64,000 nt of DNA from Marinobacter vinifirmus (GTDB taxonomy: Bacteria; Pseudomonadota; Gammaproteobacteria; Pseudomonadales; Oleiphilaceae): contig NZ_NEFY01000012.1 in assembly GCF_002258215.1 (NCBI RefSeq), positions 1-64,000 on the forward strand, written 5' to 3'. Shown piece after piece: positions 20,882-37,235 of this stretch (position 1 is the stretch's first letter; every line of letters starts with the position of its first letter). The notes under the pieces are model-generated. The model did not search any database and was not told where the DNA came from. It saw only the letters and a program-made list of their open reading frames with translations. Both the position numbers and the translations under genes were made by a program.

Positions 20882-21241
20882 TCAGAGAATCTCGAGAACG
20901 CTTTCCGGTGGCCGGCCGATGGCCGCCTTGCCGTTGGCCAGTACAATCGGCCGCTCGATCAGTTTGGGGGTGGCCACCATGGCTTTTACCAGCTGTTCCC
21001 GGCTCAGTTCCGGGTTATCCAGGCCCTGTTCCTTGTATTCGCTTTCTTTAGTGCGCATCAGCTGCCGGGGCTCGCAGCCCAGCAGGTCAAGGATATGTAA
21101 CAGTTCCTGCTCTGTCGGAGGCGTCTCCAGGTAGCGTATAATCTCCGGTTCGATGCCCCTTTGCTGAATCAGCTCAAGGGTCTGCCGTGATTTGGAACAC
21201 CGTGGGTTATGGAAAATGCGGGTTGGTTCTGTCATGGTCAT
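20882..21241 (-). CDS. arsC: ArsC-family glutaredoxin-dependent reductase (YfgD-like)
   Basis: A 119-aa protein of the ArsC/Spx fold. The active-site Cys is in FHNPRCSKSRQTL, and the conserved Arg of the RPIVL segment is at about residue 97. It is likely an arsenate reductase or a YfgD-type relative; no other arsenic genes are nearby, so true arsenate resistance is uncertain. There are two possible ATG starts two codons apart (21241 and 21235). The gene is divergent from the thioredoxin gene across 63 nt, which must hold both promoters. Confidence 0.88.
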   Translation of the reverse strand: MTMTEPTRIFHNPRCSKSRQTLELIQQRGIEPEIIRYLETPPTEQELLHILDLLGCEPRQLMRTKESEYKEQGLDNPELSREQLVKAMVATPKLIERPIVLANGKAAIGRPPESVLEIL

Positions 21242-21304
21242 GCCCGGTTTACAGTAATGGTTGCTGTCCTTTCGAAGGGCGGTAGTCTAACAGGAGGATA
21301 TCCC

Positions 21305-21766
21305 TTGCAGTACCCTCGGCCGTTCAGGCGTTTTCTGGCTTTAATTACGCTGGTTTTAGCGGCAGCGACCATCACCGGTTGTGAAAATACCGAGCTGCAG
21401 CGTGCCGACGGTACGGCGGTGAACTGGGATGACTTCCGTGGCCGCTGGGTATTGGTGAACTACTGGGCAGAATGGTGCAAGCCGTGCCTGGAAGAAATTC
21501 CCGAACTGAATGAGCTGGACAAGGCGCCGGACATCTCCGTGCTGGGTGTGAATTTTGATGGCGTTACCGGCACGGCCCTGGAGCAGCTGGGAGAGGAAAT
21601 GGGCATCGAGTTCCTGATGCTGGGCCAGGACCCGGGCCCGGAATTCGGCTGGAAAATGCCCGTGGGCTTGCCCGCCACGTTTATTGTGGACCCCTCCGGC
21701 AACCTGGTTGAAACCCGGTTCGGGCCACAAACCGAAGAAGACATCCGCACATTGATTGGCAACTGA
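21305..21766 (+). CDS. TlpA-like thioredoxin lipoprotein
   Basis: A 153-aa protein starting at TTG (21305). A perfect AGGAGG lies 7 nt upstream, which decides this unusual start over upstream ATGs. The signal peptide ends in the lipobox ITGC, so the protein should be membrane-anchored and periplasmic. The thioredoxin fold has the active site WCKPC in [16 protein letters not shown] and the cis-Pro in [12 protein letters not shown]. It probably acts in periplasmic disulfide reduction. The stop is 2 nt before dnaE, so the two may be transcribed together. Confidence 0.9.
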   Translation: MQYPRPFRRFLALITLVLAAATITGCENTELQRADGTAVNWDDFRGRWVLVNYWAEWCKPCLEEIPELNELDKAPDISVLGVNFDGVTGTALEQLGEEMGIEFLMLGQDPGPEFGWKMPVGLPATFIVDPSGNLVETRFGPQTEEDIRTLIGN

Positions 21767-21768
21767 CC

Positions 21769-25251
<3,483 letters not shown>

Positions 25252-25354
25252 GACCAATGTCCGCTTTAGTTGAGCGTTTTGCGCTGCTATCTTTGTCCCA
25301 AATTCTGGTTATGGTGGGTTGACCGCCCACCTGGCAAGCAAATGATGGAACATC

Positions 25355-26308
25355 ATGAACCCTAATTACCTGGATTTCGAACAGCCGATCGCCGACCTGG
25401 AAGCCAAGATTGAAGAGCTTCGCATGGTGGGTAACGACACCGACATCAATATCACTGATGAAATCAGTCGTCTGAAGAAGAAAAGCGTCAGCCTGACGGA
25501 AACCATCTTTTCAGACCTCAAGCCCTGGGACGTAGCCCGCCTGGCCCGCCATCCTCGCCGCCCCTACACCCAGGACTATATCGACCTGATTTTTGAGGAT
25601 TTTGACGAACTGCACGGCGACCGTCGCTATGCGGATGATTTGTCCATCATTGGCGGCACTGCTCGCCTGGACAACAAGCCCGTGATGGTGATTGGTCACC
25701 AGAAAGGCCGCGAAGTGCGTGACAAGGTCAAGCGCAACTTCGGCATGCCGCGCCCGGAAGGCTACCGCAAGGCCCTGCGCCTGATGGAAATGGCCGAGCG
25801 CTTCAAGATGCCGATACTGACCTTTATCGATACCCCGGGCGCCTATCCTGGTATTGGCGCCGAAGAGCGTGGCCAGAGTGAGGCCATCGCCTTTAACCTG
25901 GCGGTGATGTCGCGCCTGAAAACCCCCGTTATCTCCACCGTAATCGGTGAGGGTGGCTCCGGTGGTGCACTGGCCATTGGCGTGTGCGACCAGCTGAACA
26001 TGCTTCAGTACTCAACCTACGCGGTTATCTCCCCTGAGGGTTGCGCGTCGATTTTGTGGAAGAGTGCGGAGTATGCCTCCCAGGCTGCGGAAGCTATGGG
26101 TGTAACTGCCCAGCGCCTGAAAGAGCTGGGTGTTGCGGACAACGTGATTGCGGAGCCCCTCGGTGGTGCCCACCGCAATCCGGAAAAAATGGCCGAGACC
26201 CTGAAAACGACCTTGGGTCAGGGCATTGACGAGCTGAGCCGTTTACCCCTGGACGAGCTGGTAAGCCGCCGTTACGAGCGCTTAACCAAGTATGAAGGCG
26301 GGCGGTAA
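25355..26308 (+). CDS. accA: Acetyl-CoA carboxylase carboxyltransferase subunit alpha
   Basis: A 317-aa protein, the family's usual length. With AccD it transfers the carboxyl group from biotin to acetyl-CoA, the first step of fatty-acid synthesis. The helical N-terminus ([16 protein letters not shown]) and the oxyanion-hole loops of the crotonase fold ([25 protein letters not shown]) are clear. It follows dnaE by 103 nt, the order found in many gammaproteobacteria, and its last 17 nt overlap the tilS start. Confidence 0.97.
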   Translation: MNPNYLDFEQPIADLEAKIEELRMVGNDTDINITDEISRLKKKSVSLTETIFSDLKPWDVARLARHPRRPYTQDYIDLIFEDFDELHGDRRYADDLSIIGGTARLDNKPVMVIGHQKGREVRDKVKRNFGMPRPEGYRKALRLMEMAERFKMPILTFIDTPGAYPGIGAEERGQSEAIAFNLAVMSRLKTPVISTVIGEGGSGGALAIGVCDQLNMLQYSTYAVISPEGCASILWKSAEYASQAAEAMGVTAQRLKELGVADNVIAEPLGGAHRNPEKMAETLKTTLGQGIDELSRLPLDELVSRRYERLTKYEGGR

Positions 26309-27632
26309 CACCGCCCGGGCTTCTGGCTGGCCCGGCGACCTGCTCGGGCCGGTCAGTCAACTTCCCGAATATTCCCGTCTCTGGGTGGCCTTCAGCGGCG
26401 GCCTGGATTCCACGCTGTTATTGCAGGCTGCCTCTGCCTGCCACCCCTCTGTTACTGCCCTGCACATCAATCATCAGCTCCAGCCCAATCATCAGCAGAC
26501 CGAGCAATTCTGCCGGGATGTCTGCGAGCAGCTGGGTGTTGAATTGTCCGTTGCGCGGGTGGATGTCCCGGTTGGTGCCAGGGGTGCTGGCGGCCTGGAA
26601 GATGCGGCCCGTACAGCCCGTTATGAGGTGTTTCACAACACCCTGAACCCGGGCGACATGTTATTGATGGCCCACCACGCCGATGACCAGGCAGAAACGG
26701 TCCTTTTCCGGCTGTTGCGGGGCTCCGGTGTCAGCGGGCTGGCCGGAATGCCGAAAACGCGGCCGTTAGGCAAGGGCACTCTGTACCGGCCCTGGCTCGG
26801 GGTCAGTCGTGACCGGCTGGAGCAGGTGGCAACGAAACTTGGTGTGCCCTGGGTAGAAGACCCCAGCAACCAGAGCCGGCAGTTCGACCGCAATTACCTG
26901 CGCCACAGTGTTCTGCCGGGCCTGAAGGATCGTTGGCCCGGTTTGTTGAAGCGGGTTGCCCACAGTGCCCGATCCTGCGCCGAAAGTGACCAGCTGAATC
27001 AACGCCTGGCGGAGCTTCAGTGGCAGATCTGTTCCGATAGCGGCCGCCTCGCGATTGAGCCGTTCTCAGCCCTGAGTGCCCCCGAGCGCCGCAACCTGGT
27101 GCGTTGGTGGATTCAGCGCGAGGGTTTCCCGCCGCCGGCTTTGGCAGGCTGGGACCAGGTTCTGGCTGAACTGCTTGAAGCCGGAGAGGATCGGGAGCCG
27201 GAGCTCCGGGGCGATGGATTCAGCCTGCGCCGTTACCGGGGGCATATCTACCTGGTGCCGGATAATCCTCCCGCGCCAGAGCCAGTAGCGCTTACCCCCG
27301 GGTCGCCAGTGCGTTGGCCCGGCTGGTTGCTGTCGCTGGAATCGGTTGCCCCGGCAGAACAGCAAACAACGCCGCCGCCAATAAGGGTATCTACGAGGCA
27401 GGGTGGTGAGCGGGTCCGGCTGGCCCGGGGTAAGCCCTCCCGTGCGTTGAAAAACTGGCTGCAGGAACAGTTCGTTCCACCCTGGGAGCGCTCAGTATTA
27501 CCGCTGGTCTGGCGGCAAACCAGCGAGGGCGAAGAGCTGATCGGGATTGGCGATTTGTGGTGTTCTGAACAATACTCGGGAGGCGCCCCTGCCACCGGCT
27601 GGCGGCTGATTGTGGAGAGGGATTGTGATTGA
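26292..27632 (+). CDS. tilS: tRNA(Ile)-lysidine synthetase
   Basis: A 446-aa enzyme that converts C34 of the minor tRNA-Ile to lysidine, which lets it read AUA. The ATP-pyrophosphatase motif [11 protein letters not shown] is near residue 35, followed by [23 protein letters not shown] TilS substrate-binding domain and a C-terminal domain (from about residue 365) complete the family architecture. The ATG at 26292 lies inside the end of accA (17-nt overlap in another frame), so translation is probably coupled. An 88-nt gap to pyrG follows. Confidence 0.95.
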   Translation: MKAGGNTARASGWPGDLLGPVSQLPEYSRLWVAFSGGLDSTLLLQAASACHPSVTALHINHQLQPNHQQTEQFCRDVCEQLGVELSVARVDVPVGARGAGGLEDAARTARYEVFHNTLNPGDMLLMAHHADDQAETVLFRLLRGSGVSGLAGMPKTRPLGKGTLYRPWLGVSRDRLEQVATKLGVPWVEDPSNQSRQFDRNYLRHSVLPGLKDRWPGLLKRVAHSARSCAESDQLNQRLAELQWQICSDSGRLAIEPFSALSAPERRNLVRWWIQREGFPPPALAGWDQVLAELLEAGEDREPELRGDGFSLRRYRGHIYLVPDNPPAPEPVALTPGSPVRWPGWLLSLESVAPAEQQTTPPPIRVSTRQGGERVRLARGKPSRALKNWLQEQFVPPWERSVLPLVWRQTSEGEELIGIGDLWCSEQYSGGAPATGWRLIVERDCD

Positions 27633-27672
27633 GTACAGAGGGGCTTTCTGGTAGTCTGGCGTCCCATCTTGA

Positions 27673-30209
<2,537 letters not shown>

Positions 30210-30271
30210 GCTATTTGAAAGACCGCATATTCCTGAGGTTGCCAAACCTGACGGCCTACTGCGGACTACGA

Positions 30272-30385
30272 GAGCGAATGACGGGAAAGCCTTGGTGAAA
30301 ATTTCGAAGGCCAAGGATGGCCTGAGAGAAGCGCACATGGATGTGCTTGTAGCGGTTTTCGCCAAGGCTTTCCAGTTGTTCGCTC
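30272..30385 (+). repeat. Structured intergenic element, copy A (kdsA-eno)
   Basis: The left arm 30272-30301 and right arm 30356-30385 (30 nt each) are complementary with 26 Watson-Crick pairs, 3 G-U wobbles and 1 mismatch in plus-strand RNA. They enclose a 54-nt core (30302-30355). In the core, AGGCC-AAGGAT-GGCCT (30308-30323) and GCAC-ATGGAT-GTGC (30333-30346) form two small hairpins. Copies B and C share the core but not the arm sequence. No flanking direct repeat or coding capacity is seen. It ends 39 nt before eno. Confidence 0.9.
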
Positions 30386-30406
30386 CGGCACCAAATTAAA
30401 AGTTAA

Positions 30407-31720
<1,314 letters not shown>

Positions 31721-31774
31721 GTTTTACCGGTAAACTTTGACCTGTCGGTAGTTACGGGCAGGTAACAAAGTGTT

Positions 31775-31820
31775 AAGGCCATCGCGTTCCGGATGAAAAT
31801 TCGGAAACGATGGCCTTTTT
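31775..31820 (+). terminator. Rho-independent terminator after eno
   Basis: AAGGCCATCG plus GTTCCG pairs with CGGAAACGATGGCCTT, with one bulged base and a 10-nt loop, and is followed by a short T-run. It lies 55 nt after the eno stop and separates eno from ftsB. Confidence 0.85.
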
Positions 31821-31855
31821 GCACAGTGACTTACGCGAATTTTTTGCTAATCTAC

Positions 31856-31871
31856 TATAAGGTCTATACTT
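31856..31871 (+). promoter_or_regulatory. Candidate ftsB promoter (tandem -10 boxes)
   Basis: Two -10-like boxes follow the eno terminator: TATAAG at 31856-31861 and TATACT at 31865-31870. The second sits in TCTATACTT, which matches the sigma-S-preferred extended -10 pattern. No good -35 box is present at 17 nt (TTGCTA occurs at a 15-nt spacing). The position, about 50 nt before the ftsB ATG, is suitable. Confidence 0.4.
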
Positions 31872-31920
31872 GACGGTCGTAGATATCGTTTAATCTGGTT
31901 AATTTCTGAGCTTATTTGGC

Positions 31921-32193
31921 ATGAAAACGCTTTGGGCCATTCTGGTAGTGCTGATTCTCCTGCTGCAGGTTCGCCTGTGGATCGGGGAGGGTAGCTTTGC
32001 GCAGGTTTGGTCGCTGGAGAATTCGATTGCTGAGCAGCGGGCGGAGAATGCCGGGTTGGCGGCGCGTAATGACCGGCTGTATGCGGAGGTGCGGAACCTT
32101 CGTAATGAGCAGGGTGCTGTGGAAGAGCGGGCCCGGATGAACCTTGGTCTTATTCGCGAAGACGAGACTTTTTTTCTCGTGGTCGAGAACTGA
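31921..32193 (+). CDS. ftsB: Cell division protein FtsB (DivIC family)
   Basis: A 90-aa bitopic membrane protein of the division septum that forms a complex with FtsL and FtsQ. A short cytoplasmic tail and one membrane helix (about residues 4-20, LWAILVVLILLLQVRLW) precede a periplasmic coiled coil (about 30-70, rich in Glu/Arg/Asn with heptad Leu) and the conserved GAVEERARMNLGLIREDETFF end. The length is normal. The eno-ftsB-ispD-ispF order is the common gammaproteobacterial one, here interrupted by copy B of the repeat element after ftsB. Confidence 0.95.
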   Translation: MKTLWAILVVLILLLQVRLWIGEGSFAQVWSLENSIAEQRAENAGLAARNDRLYAEVRNLRNEQGAVEERARMNLGLIREDETFFLVVEN

Positions 32194-32212
32194 TTTCGGC
32201 ACTGGGTGCTCC

Positions 32213-32320
32213 GAGCACCGGGGAGTGTCTCTCCGGGAACCGCTACGAGCACATCCATGTGCGCTTCTCTCAGGCCATCCATGGCCTTCGAAATTCCCGG
32301 AGAGACACTCCCCGGCGCTC
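32213..32320 (-). repeat. Structured intergenic element, copy B (ftsB-ispD), inverted
   Basis: Read on the minus strand, the 5' arm is 32320-32294 and the 3' arm 32239-32213 (27 nt each). They pair perfectly except for one G-U wobble. The arm sequence (GAGCGCCGGGGAGTGTCTCT and on) is unrelated to that of copies A and C. The 54-nt core (32293-32240) differs from copy A at only two positions, both in or next to the small hairpins. It fills most of the 154-nt ftsB-ispD gap and lies antisense to these genes' transcription. Confidence 0.9.
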
Positions 32321-32347
32321 TCCTGACATAGTGCGGGCCTTCCGATT

Positions 32348-33046
32348 ATGAAATCTCAACTTTGGCTTGTTGTTCCTGCTGCCGGTATCGGCCAGCGCAT
32401 GAAAGCTGAATGCCCCAAGCAGTACCTCAAGATCAATAACCGTTTTATCCTCGATATCACGCTCTCCCGTTTACTGGATAACGCGCCGTTCAAGGGCTGT
32501 ATGGTGCCGTTGAACCCGGCGGATCACTGGTGGCCGGATAGTGAGTCGGCTAAAGATGATCGCATCCAGACCTGTACCGGTGGCAAGGAGCGGGCGGATT
32601 CGGTGCTTTCGGCGTTGCATGCGTTGGCGGAGCAGGCGGAGGATTCGGACTGGGTGCTGGTGCATGATGCGGCTCGGCCTTGTCTGCATGGCCATGACCT
32701 TTCCAACCTGATTGATACCCTGTCTGATCACCCGGTTGGTGGGCTTTTGGCGGCGCCGGTGGCGGATACGTTGAAGCTGGCGGGTGGCGGTGTGCAGCCC
32801 GAAGTGGAGGAAACGGTGGACCGGAGCCGGTTGTGGCGGGCGTTGACGCCGCAGATGTTCCGGTTTGGTGCATTGCGGGCGGCGCTGGAGTCTTGTCTTG
32901 AAAACAATCAGCCGGTCACCGATGAGTCCTCTGCCATGGAGTTTTCCGGTAAGATGCCTGTTCTGGTGGAAGGGCGGCCGGATAATCTGAAGATTACGGT
33001 GCCGTCTGACCTTGCTCTGGCCGAGTTTATTCTGGGCCGGCTGTAG
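32348..33046 (+). CDS. ispD: 2-C-methyl-D-erythritol 4-phosphate cytidylyltransferase
   Basis: A 232-aa enzyme of the MEP isoprenoid pathway that joins CTP and methylerythritol phosphate. The nucleotide-binding start [19 protein letters not shown] is near residue 8. The [10 protein letters not shown] and SSAMEF segments, which bind metal and substrate, are present. The length fits. It lies directly upstream of ispF, 46 nt away. Confidence 0.96.
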   Translation: MKSQLWLVVPAAGIGQRMKAECPKQYLKINNRFILDITLSRLLDNAPFKGCMVPLNPADHWWPDSESAKDDRIQTCTGGKERADSVLSALHALAEQAEDSDWVLVHDAARPCLHGHDLSNLIDTLSDHPVGGLLAAPVADTLKLAGGGVQPEVEETVDRSRLWRALTPQMFRFGALRAALESCLENNQPVTDESSAMEFSGKMPVLVEGRPDNLKITVPSDLALAEFILGRL

Positions 33047-33092
33047 GGTTTTCCCGCCTCTCGTTTATTTCTGTTTTTTTTCGGAGACGATC

Positions 33093-33572
33093 ATGCGCAT
33101 TGGTCAGGGCTTTGATGTCCATGCCTTTGGTGAGGGTGATGCTGTCATTCTCGGTGGTGTTGAGATTCCCCACAGTCACGGCCTGAAAGCCCATTCGGAT
33201 GGCGATGTGTTGCTGCATGCGCTGGCGGATGCGCTGCTTGGCGCTGTCGCGCTGGGGGATATCGGGCATCTGTTCCCGGATACCAGTGACGAATGGGCCG
33301 GTGCGGATAGCCGGGACTTGCTTCGGCGGGTGATGGCCCGGGTGCTGGAGGAAGGTTTTTCGGTGGTGAACGTGGATACCACCATTATTGCCCAGGCTCC
33401 GAAGATGGCGCCCCATGTGGAGGCCATGCGAATGAATATTTCCGAGGACCTGGGGGTGCCGGTGAATCGGGTCAGTGTTAAGGCCACCACCACCGAAAAG
33501 CTGGGGTTCACTGGCCGGGGTGAGGGGATTGCTTGCCAGGCGGTGTGCCTGCTTGAGGCGGTCAGCCTGTGA
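33093..33572 (+). CDS. ispF: 2-C-methyl-D-erythritol 2,4-cyclodiphosphate synthase
   Basis: A 159-aa trimeric zinc enzyme of the MEP pathway. The zinc ligands Asp8 and His10 (GFDVHAFG) and the conserved segments [21 protein letters not shown] and [15 protein letters not shown] are all present. I chose the ATG at 33093, preceded by CGGAGAC; an upstream in-frame start would overlap ispD with a non-homologous extension. The stop overlaps the truD start (GTGA). Confidence 0.96.
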   Translation: MRIGQGFDVHAFGEGDAVILGGVEIPHSHGLKAHSDGDVLLHALADALLGAVALGDIGHLFPDTSDEWAGADSRDLLRRVMARVLEEGFSVVNVDTTIIAQAPKMAPHVEAMRMNISEDLGVPVNRVSVKATTTEKLGFTGRGEGIACQAVCLLEAVSL

Positions 33573-34627
33573 CGGATGCTTCGGTAGAGCCGCGTTGGCG
33601 GCTGGAGTGGCCGGTTTCTTCCGGGCAGCGGGTGGGTTCTGCCCGGTTGAAGGTGTCCCCTGAAGATTTCCGGGTGACCGAGTGTTTGTGGCCGGAGGTC
33701 GAAGGCCAGGCCGGTGGTGCCGAAGGTGCCGGTGAGCATCTCTGTGTGCGGCTGGAAAAGTCCGGGGACAATACCGAGTTCGTGGCCCGGGAGCTGGCCC
33801 AGCTTGCTGGCTGCAAGGCTTTCGAAGTGGGCTTTTGCGGGTTGAAGGACCGTCATGCGGTAACGTCTCAGTGGTTCAGTCTTTACTGCCCGGGGCGGGA
33901 AGCCTCTGATGCGGAATTGCTCAGTGCTATTGGCGAGCGCTGGCGGGTTCTGAACTGGCGGCGCCACGCCCGCAAGCTGCGCCGGGGCGAACACCAGGCC
34001 AACGGGTTCGAGCTGGTGTTGCGCGAGGTTCAGGGCGATCGGCAGGCGATGGAGGCTGCGTTGGCGTTGCTTGCGGAGCGGGGTGCGCCGAATTATTTCG
34101 GGCCCCAGCGCTTCGGTTTTCAGGGCGGCAACCTGGAGCGGGCAGTGAATCTCGATGTTACCCGCCTGAACCGGAAGAAGGGCGGTCGTCGTGGCGGTGG
34201 CGGAAGCGGTTCGAAAAACGTATTGTACTTTTCGGCGGCACGTTCGTGGTTGTTCAATGAGGTGCTGGCCGCAAGGGTAGAGGCTGGGCACTGGTTTGAA
34301 GCGATGGCCGGTGAACCTGCGGTAGACGGCAGCCCTACAGGCCCCCTGTGGGGCGATGGCGGCACCACGGCGAGCGGTGATCAGGAGCAGCTGGAACGAG
34401 CCGTTGTGGCAGGTCACCCGGAGTTTGAGCGGCTGTTTCTGAGCACCCGCATGAAGCCCGAGCGCCGGGCTCTGGTTACCCGTCCGGACAATCTTCAGTG
34501 GCAATGGCAGGAGGACGATAGCCTCCGGTTACAGTTCGCCTTGCCACCGGGCCAGTACGCCACCACGGTACTGGCCGATGTATTCGAGCTGCAGGACATG
34601 AGCCTCAGCCGGGATAATAAATACTAA
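33569..34627 (+). CDS. truD: tRNA pseudouridine(13) synthase
   Basis: A 352-aa enzyme that makes pseudouridine 13 in tRNA-Glu. The catalytic Asp is in [15 protein letters not shown] near residue 92. The family's NYFGPQRFG motif is near residue 172, and the inserted TruD domain follows. The start is GTG at 33569, overlapping the ispF stop by 4 nt. A Gly/Arg-rich stretch ([10 protein letters not shown], about residues 207-216) is an unusual low-complexity insert in an otherwise normal protein. Confidence 0.95.
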   Translation: MTDASVEPRWRLEWPVSSGQRVGSARLKVSPEDFRVTECLWPEVEGQAGGAEGAGEHLCVRLEKSGDNTEFVARELAQLAGCKAFEVGFCGLKDRHAVTSQWFSLYCPGREASDAELLSAIGERWRVLNWRRHARKLRRGEHQANGFELVLREVQGDRQAMEAALALLAERGAPNYFGPQRFGFQGGNLERAVNLDVTRLNRKKGGRRGGGGSGSKNVLYFSAARSWLFNEVLAARVEAGHWFEAMAGEPAVDGSPTGPLWGDGGTTASGDQEQLERAVVAGHPEFERLFLSTRMKPERRALVTRPDNLQWQWQEDDSLRLQFALPPGQYATTVLADVFELQDMSLSRDNKY

Positions 34628-34647
34628 GAAAGCTAGCGGAGAACACT

Positions 34648-35418
34648 GTGCGTATTCTGTTGTCGAATGATGATGGCGTGCATTCGCCTGGCCTGATGGC
34701 CCTGTTCGAAGGGTTGCAGGGGCTGGGCGAACTTGCCGTAGTTGCCCCGGACCGTGATCACAGCGGGGCCAGCAATTCCCTGACCCTGAGCCGGCCCCTG
34801 ACGGTAGAAAAGCACCCCAGTGGCTTCTGGTCGGTAGATGGCACACCCACCGACTGCGTTCACCTGGCCGTTAACGGTCTTTTCGACAAGCCGTTTGACC
34901 GGGTGGTTTCCGGTATCAATACCCACGCCAACCTGGGCGACGACATTATCTATTCCGGCACGGTGGCCGCGGCTACAGAAGGCCGTCACCTTGGCCTGCC
35001 CGCTATTGCAGTGTCCCTGGTTAATAACGGCCACTTCCATTATGAAACCGCCGCGCGGGTGGTTCGGCTGCTGCTGGAACACAAGCGATACCTGGCCCTG
35101 GGCCCCCGCTCGATTCTCAATGTGAATGTACCGGACCTGCCCTGGAGTGAGCTGGCTGGTATCCAGGTGACCCGGCTTGGGCATCGTGACCGGGCCGAGG
35201 GTGTTGTGCCGGTAACCTGCCCGAGAGGCAAGCGCCGTTACTGGATCGGTGCCGCCGGTGGCGGTGGCGATGCCGGCCCGGGCACGGATTTCCACGCGGT
35301 TCAGAACGGCTTCGTTTCGGTCACCCCCGTACACATCGACATGACCCGACACGAGGCAATGACCCGACTGCAAGACTGGGTCGATGACCTTGAGGGCTTC
35401 GGGGAGGTGTCGCAATGA
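34648..35418 (+). CDS. surE: 5'/3'-nucleotidase SurE
   Basis: A 256-aa metal-dependent survival phosphatase that acts on nucleoside monophosphates. The metal site Asp8-Asp9 ([13 protein letters not shown]), the [13 protein letters not shown] loop and the [22 protein letters not shown] signature are present. The start is GTG at 34648 after GCGGAGAA. It overlaps pcm by 4 nt (ATGA), the classical surE-pcm-nlpD-rpoS stationary-phase cluster. Confidence 0.97.
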   Translation: MRILLSNDDGVHSPGLMALFEGLQGLGELAVVAPDRDHSGASNSLTLSRPLTVEKHPSGFWSVDGTPTDCVHLAVNGLFDKPFDRVVSGINTHANLGDDIIYSGTVAAATEGRHLGLPAIAVSLVNNGHFHYETAARVVRLLLEHKRYLALGPRSILNVNVPDLPWSELAGIQVTRLGHRDRAEGVVPVTCPRGKRRYWIGAAGGGGDAGPGTDFHAVQNGFVSVTPVHIDMTRHEAMTRLQDWVDDLEGFGEVSQ

Positions 35419-36071
35419 ATGCCCCGCTTGAAGGCATCGGCATGACCTCGCGGCGCACCCGTTTGCGCCTGGTGCAGCGATTGCGGGAAGCGGGTATCGA
35501 GTCGGACCGGGTGCTGGAGATTATCGGCCAGGTTCCCCGGCATATCTTTCTGGACGAGGCACTGTCACACCGTGCCTACGAAGACACGTCATTGCCCATC
35601 GGTTACGGGCAGACCCTGTCGCAACCCTATATCGTCGCCCGGATGACGGAATTGTTACTGGCCCACGAACCGGAGCGTGTGCTGGAATTGGGAACCGGAT
35701 CCGGTTACCAGACCGCGGTGTTGTCCCAGGCGTTCCGTGAAATCTTCAGCGTGGAGCGTATCAAGCCGCTGCAGGATCGGGCCAGGGAGCGTTTGCGGCA
35801 ACTGAACATTCGTAATGCGATGCTCAAACATGCCGACGGTGGCATGGGCTGGCCTGAAAAAGGTCCGTTTGAGGGCATTATTGTGACGGCGGCGCCGGTA
35901 GAGGTGCCCCGGGAATTACTGGATCAGCTGGCCGATGGTGGTGTGCTGATCGCACCGGTAGGAGAGGAGAATCAGGTGTTGGTCGAGATCATCCGAAGGG
36001 GCGACAGTTTCGAGCGCCGCGAGCTGGAACCGGTGCGGTTTGTGCCCCTGCTTGGCGGAGTGGTTCGTTAA
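35415..36071 (+). CDS. pcm: Protein-L-isoaspartate O-methyltransferase
   Basis: A 218-aa enzyme that repairs isoaspartyl residues in aged proteins with S-adenosylmethionine. Motif I is [14 protein letters not shown], and the [13 protein letters not shown] substrate region is near residue 62. It overlaps surE (4 nt) and the DUF368 gene (1 nt, TAATG), so all three are translationally coupled. Confidence 0.96.
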   Translation: MNAPLEGIGMTSRRTRLRLVQRLREAGIESDRVLEIIGQVPRHIFLDEALSHRAYEDTSLPIGYGQTLSQPYIVARMTELLLAHEPERVLELGTGSGYQTAVLSQAFREIFSVERIKPLQDRARERLRQLNIRNAMLKHADGGMGWPEKGPFEGIIVTAAPVEVPRELLDQLADGGVLIAPVGEENQVLVEIIRRGDSFERRELEPVRFVPLLGGVVR

Positions 36072-37045
36072 TGGAGCATAGCCCGGACTCATCGGTGAAT
36101 CGCAGCCACCATCCGGTGGCTGTGTTTTTAAGGGGCATGGCGATGGGCGCGGCGGATATTGTTCCGGGGGTTTCCGGGGGCACCATCGCGTTTATTACCG
36201 GCATTTACTTCCGGTTGCTGGAGGCCATCAGTGCCGCCCCGGTCGCGTTCGTGCGCCAGTTTCTGAAAGGTGACATCCGCGGCTTCTGGCAAGCCATTGA
36301 CGGCACTTTCCTGGTGACCCTGCTGGCTGGTGTGGTTGCCAGTGTGGCCAGCCTGGCTTCGCTGATTACCTGGCTGCTGGACAGCCATCCAATCCTGATC
36401 TGGAGCTTTTTCTTCGGCCTGATTGTTGCCTCGGTTTGGCACGTGGGGCGCCAGGTCCGTCGTTTTTCGCCGTTTCTGCTGCTGCCTCTGTGTGCCGGAA
36501 TTGTTTTTGCCTGGTGGGTAACCACGCTGCCGGCCAGTGAAGTGGCACCCTCACAGCTGGCGTTTTTCGGGGCCGGGGCACTGGCCATCTGTGCCATGAT
36601 CCTGCCCGGGATATCCGGCAGCTTTTTGCTGGTGATTATCGGTATGTACTCGCCGGTACTGGCCGCCATAAAGTCATTCGAGGTGGCCCATCTGGGGCTG
36701 TTCCTGCTGGGTTGTCTGACCGGGCTGCTGTCTGTGGCCCGGCTGATCACCCTGGCATTCCGGCATTTCCACGACACGGTGCTGGCGCTGCTGACCGGGT
36801 TTATGATCGGTGCCCTGAGCAAGGTATGGCCCTGGCAGGAAACCCTGAGCTGGCGCACCAATAGCAAAGGCCAGGAGGTACCCTTGAGCCAGACCCCGGT
36901 TACACCGGACAGCTGGGCCGCTTTAACCGGGCAGGATCCGCAGGTTGTCGTTGCAGTGATGATGGCCCTGGCTGGATTGGTGCTGGTGCTGGTCCTGGAG
37001 TACGCCGGTCGTTTCTCTGCTCAAAGGCAGGCCAAGGCCGGTTAA
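36071..37045 (+). CDS. DUF368 (PopT-like) undecaprenyl-phosphate transporter
   Basis: A 324-aa polytopic membrane protein with about 9-10 helices. The N-terminal signature GMAMGAADIVPGVSGGTIAFI and the repeat-like GAGALAICAMILPGISGSFLL define DUF368. Members of this family (PopT) return the lipid carrier undecaprenyl phosphate across the membrane for cell-wall synthesis. Lying between pcm and nlpD, it links the carrier to cell-envelope functions. It starts with ATG at 36071, overlapping the pcm stop by 1 nt. Confidence 0.9.
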   Translation: MEHSPDSSVNRSHHPVAVFLRGMAMGAADIVPGVSGGTIAFITGIYFRLLEAISAAPVAFVRQFLKGDIRGFWQAIDGTFLVTLLAGVVASVASLASLITWLLDSHPILIWSFFFGLIVASVWHVGRQVRRFSPFLLLPLCAGIVFAWWVTTLPASEVAPSQLAFFGAGALAICAMILPGISGSFLLVIIGMYSPVLAAIKSFEVAHLGLFLLGCLTGLLSVARLITLAFRHFHDTVLALLTGFMIGALSKVWPWQETLSWRTNSKGQEVPLSQTPVTPDSWAALTGQDPQVVVAVMMALAGLVLVLVLEYAGRFSAQRQAKAG

Positions 37046-37060
37046 TAAACCGGGAAAAGT

Positions 37061-37118
37061 GTTACCTGGTGCACAATTTGATTGTTTCAGAAGGTAACAA
37101 TCCTGTGTGCCAGGTAAC
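37061..37118 (+). other. Two-tier hairpin in the nlpD leader region
   Basis: GTTACCTGGTGCACA (37061-37075) pairs with TGTGTGCCAGGTAAC (37104-37118): 15 pairs, two of them adjacent G-U wobbles in plus-strand RNA. Inside it GATTGTT (37080-37086) pairs with AACAATC (37096-37102). No T-run follows. GCACAATT (37071-37078) can instead pair with AATTGTGC (37134-37141), so two exclusive folds exist. Confidence 0.5.
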
Positions 37119-37176
37119 TTGGATTCGATTGTGAATTGTGCAATATATTAACAAGTTAGTCCTGAAACATGAGAAA

Positions 37177-37206
37177 TTGCATCCTGGACGGATGGTTTCT
37201 TATACG
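37177..37206 (+). promoter_or_regulatory. Candidate nlpD promoter
   Basis: TTGCAT (37177-37182) and TATACG (37201-37206) are separated by 18 nt and lie 30 nt before the nlpD start. Both boxes are imperfect. A further -10-like CATAAT lies at 37214-37219. This would transcribe nlpD-rpoS independently of the surE operon. Confidence 0.35.
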
Positions 37207-37235
37207 GTTTTATCATAATCAGGCATTTTTTATAC

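Noticed and set aside
25305..25330. Hairpin GGTGGG/CCCACC in the dnaE-accA gap as a terminator
   Set aside because: Short stem without a T-run, 25 nt before the accA start; more likely incidental.
30272..30385. Repeat elements considered as MITEs, integron attC sites or a CRISPR remnant
   Set aside because: There are no conserved terminal repeats or target duplications (MITE), no integrase-type RYYYAAC ends (attC), and copies are kilobases apart with arms rather than spacers varying (CRISPR).
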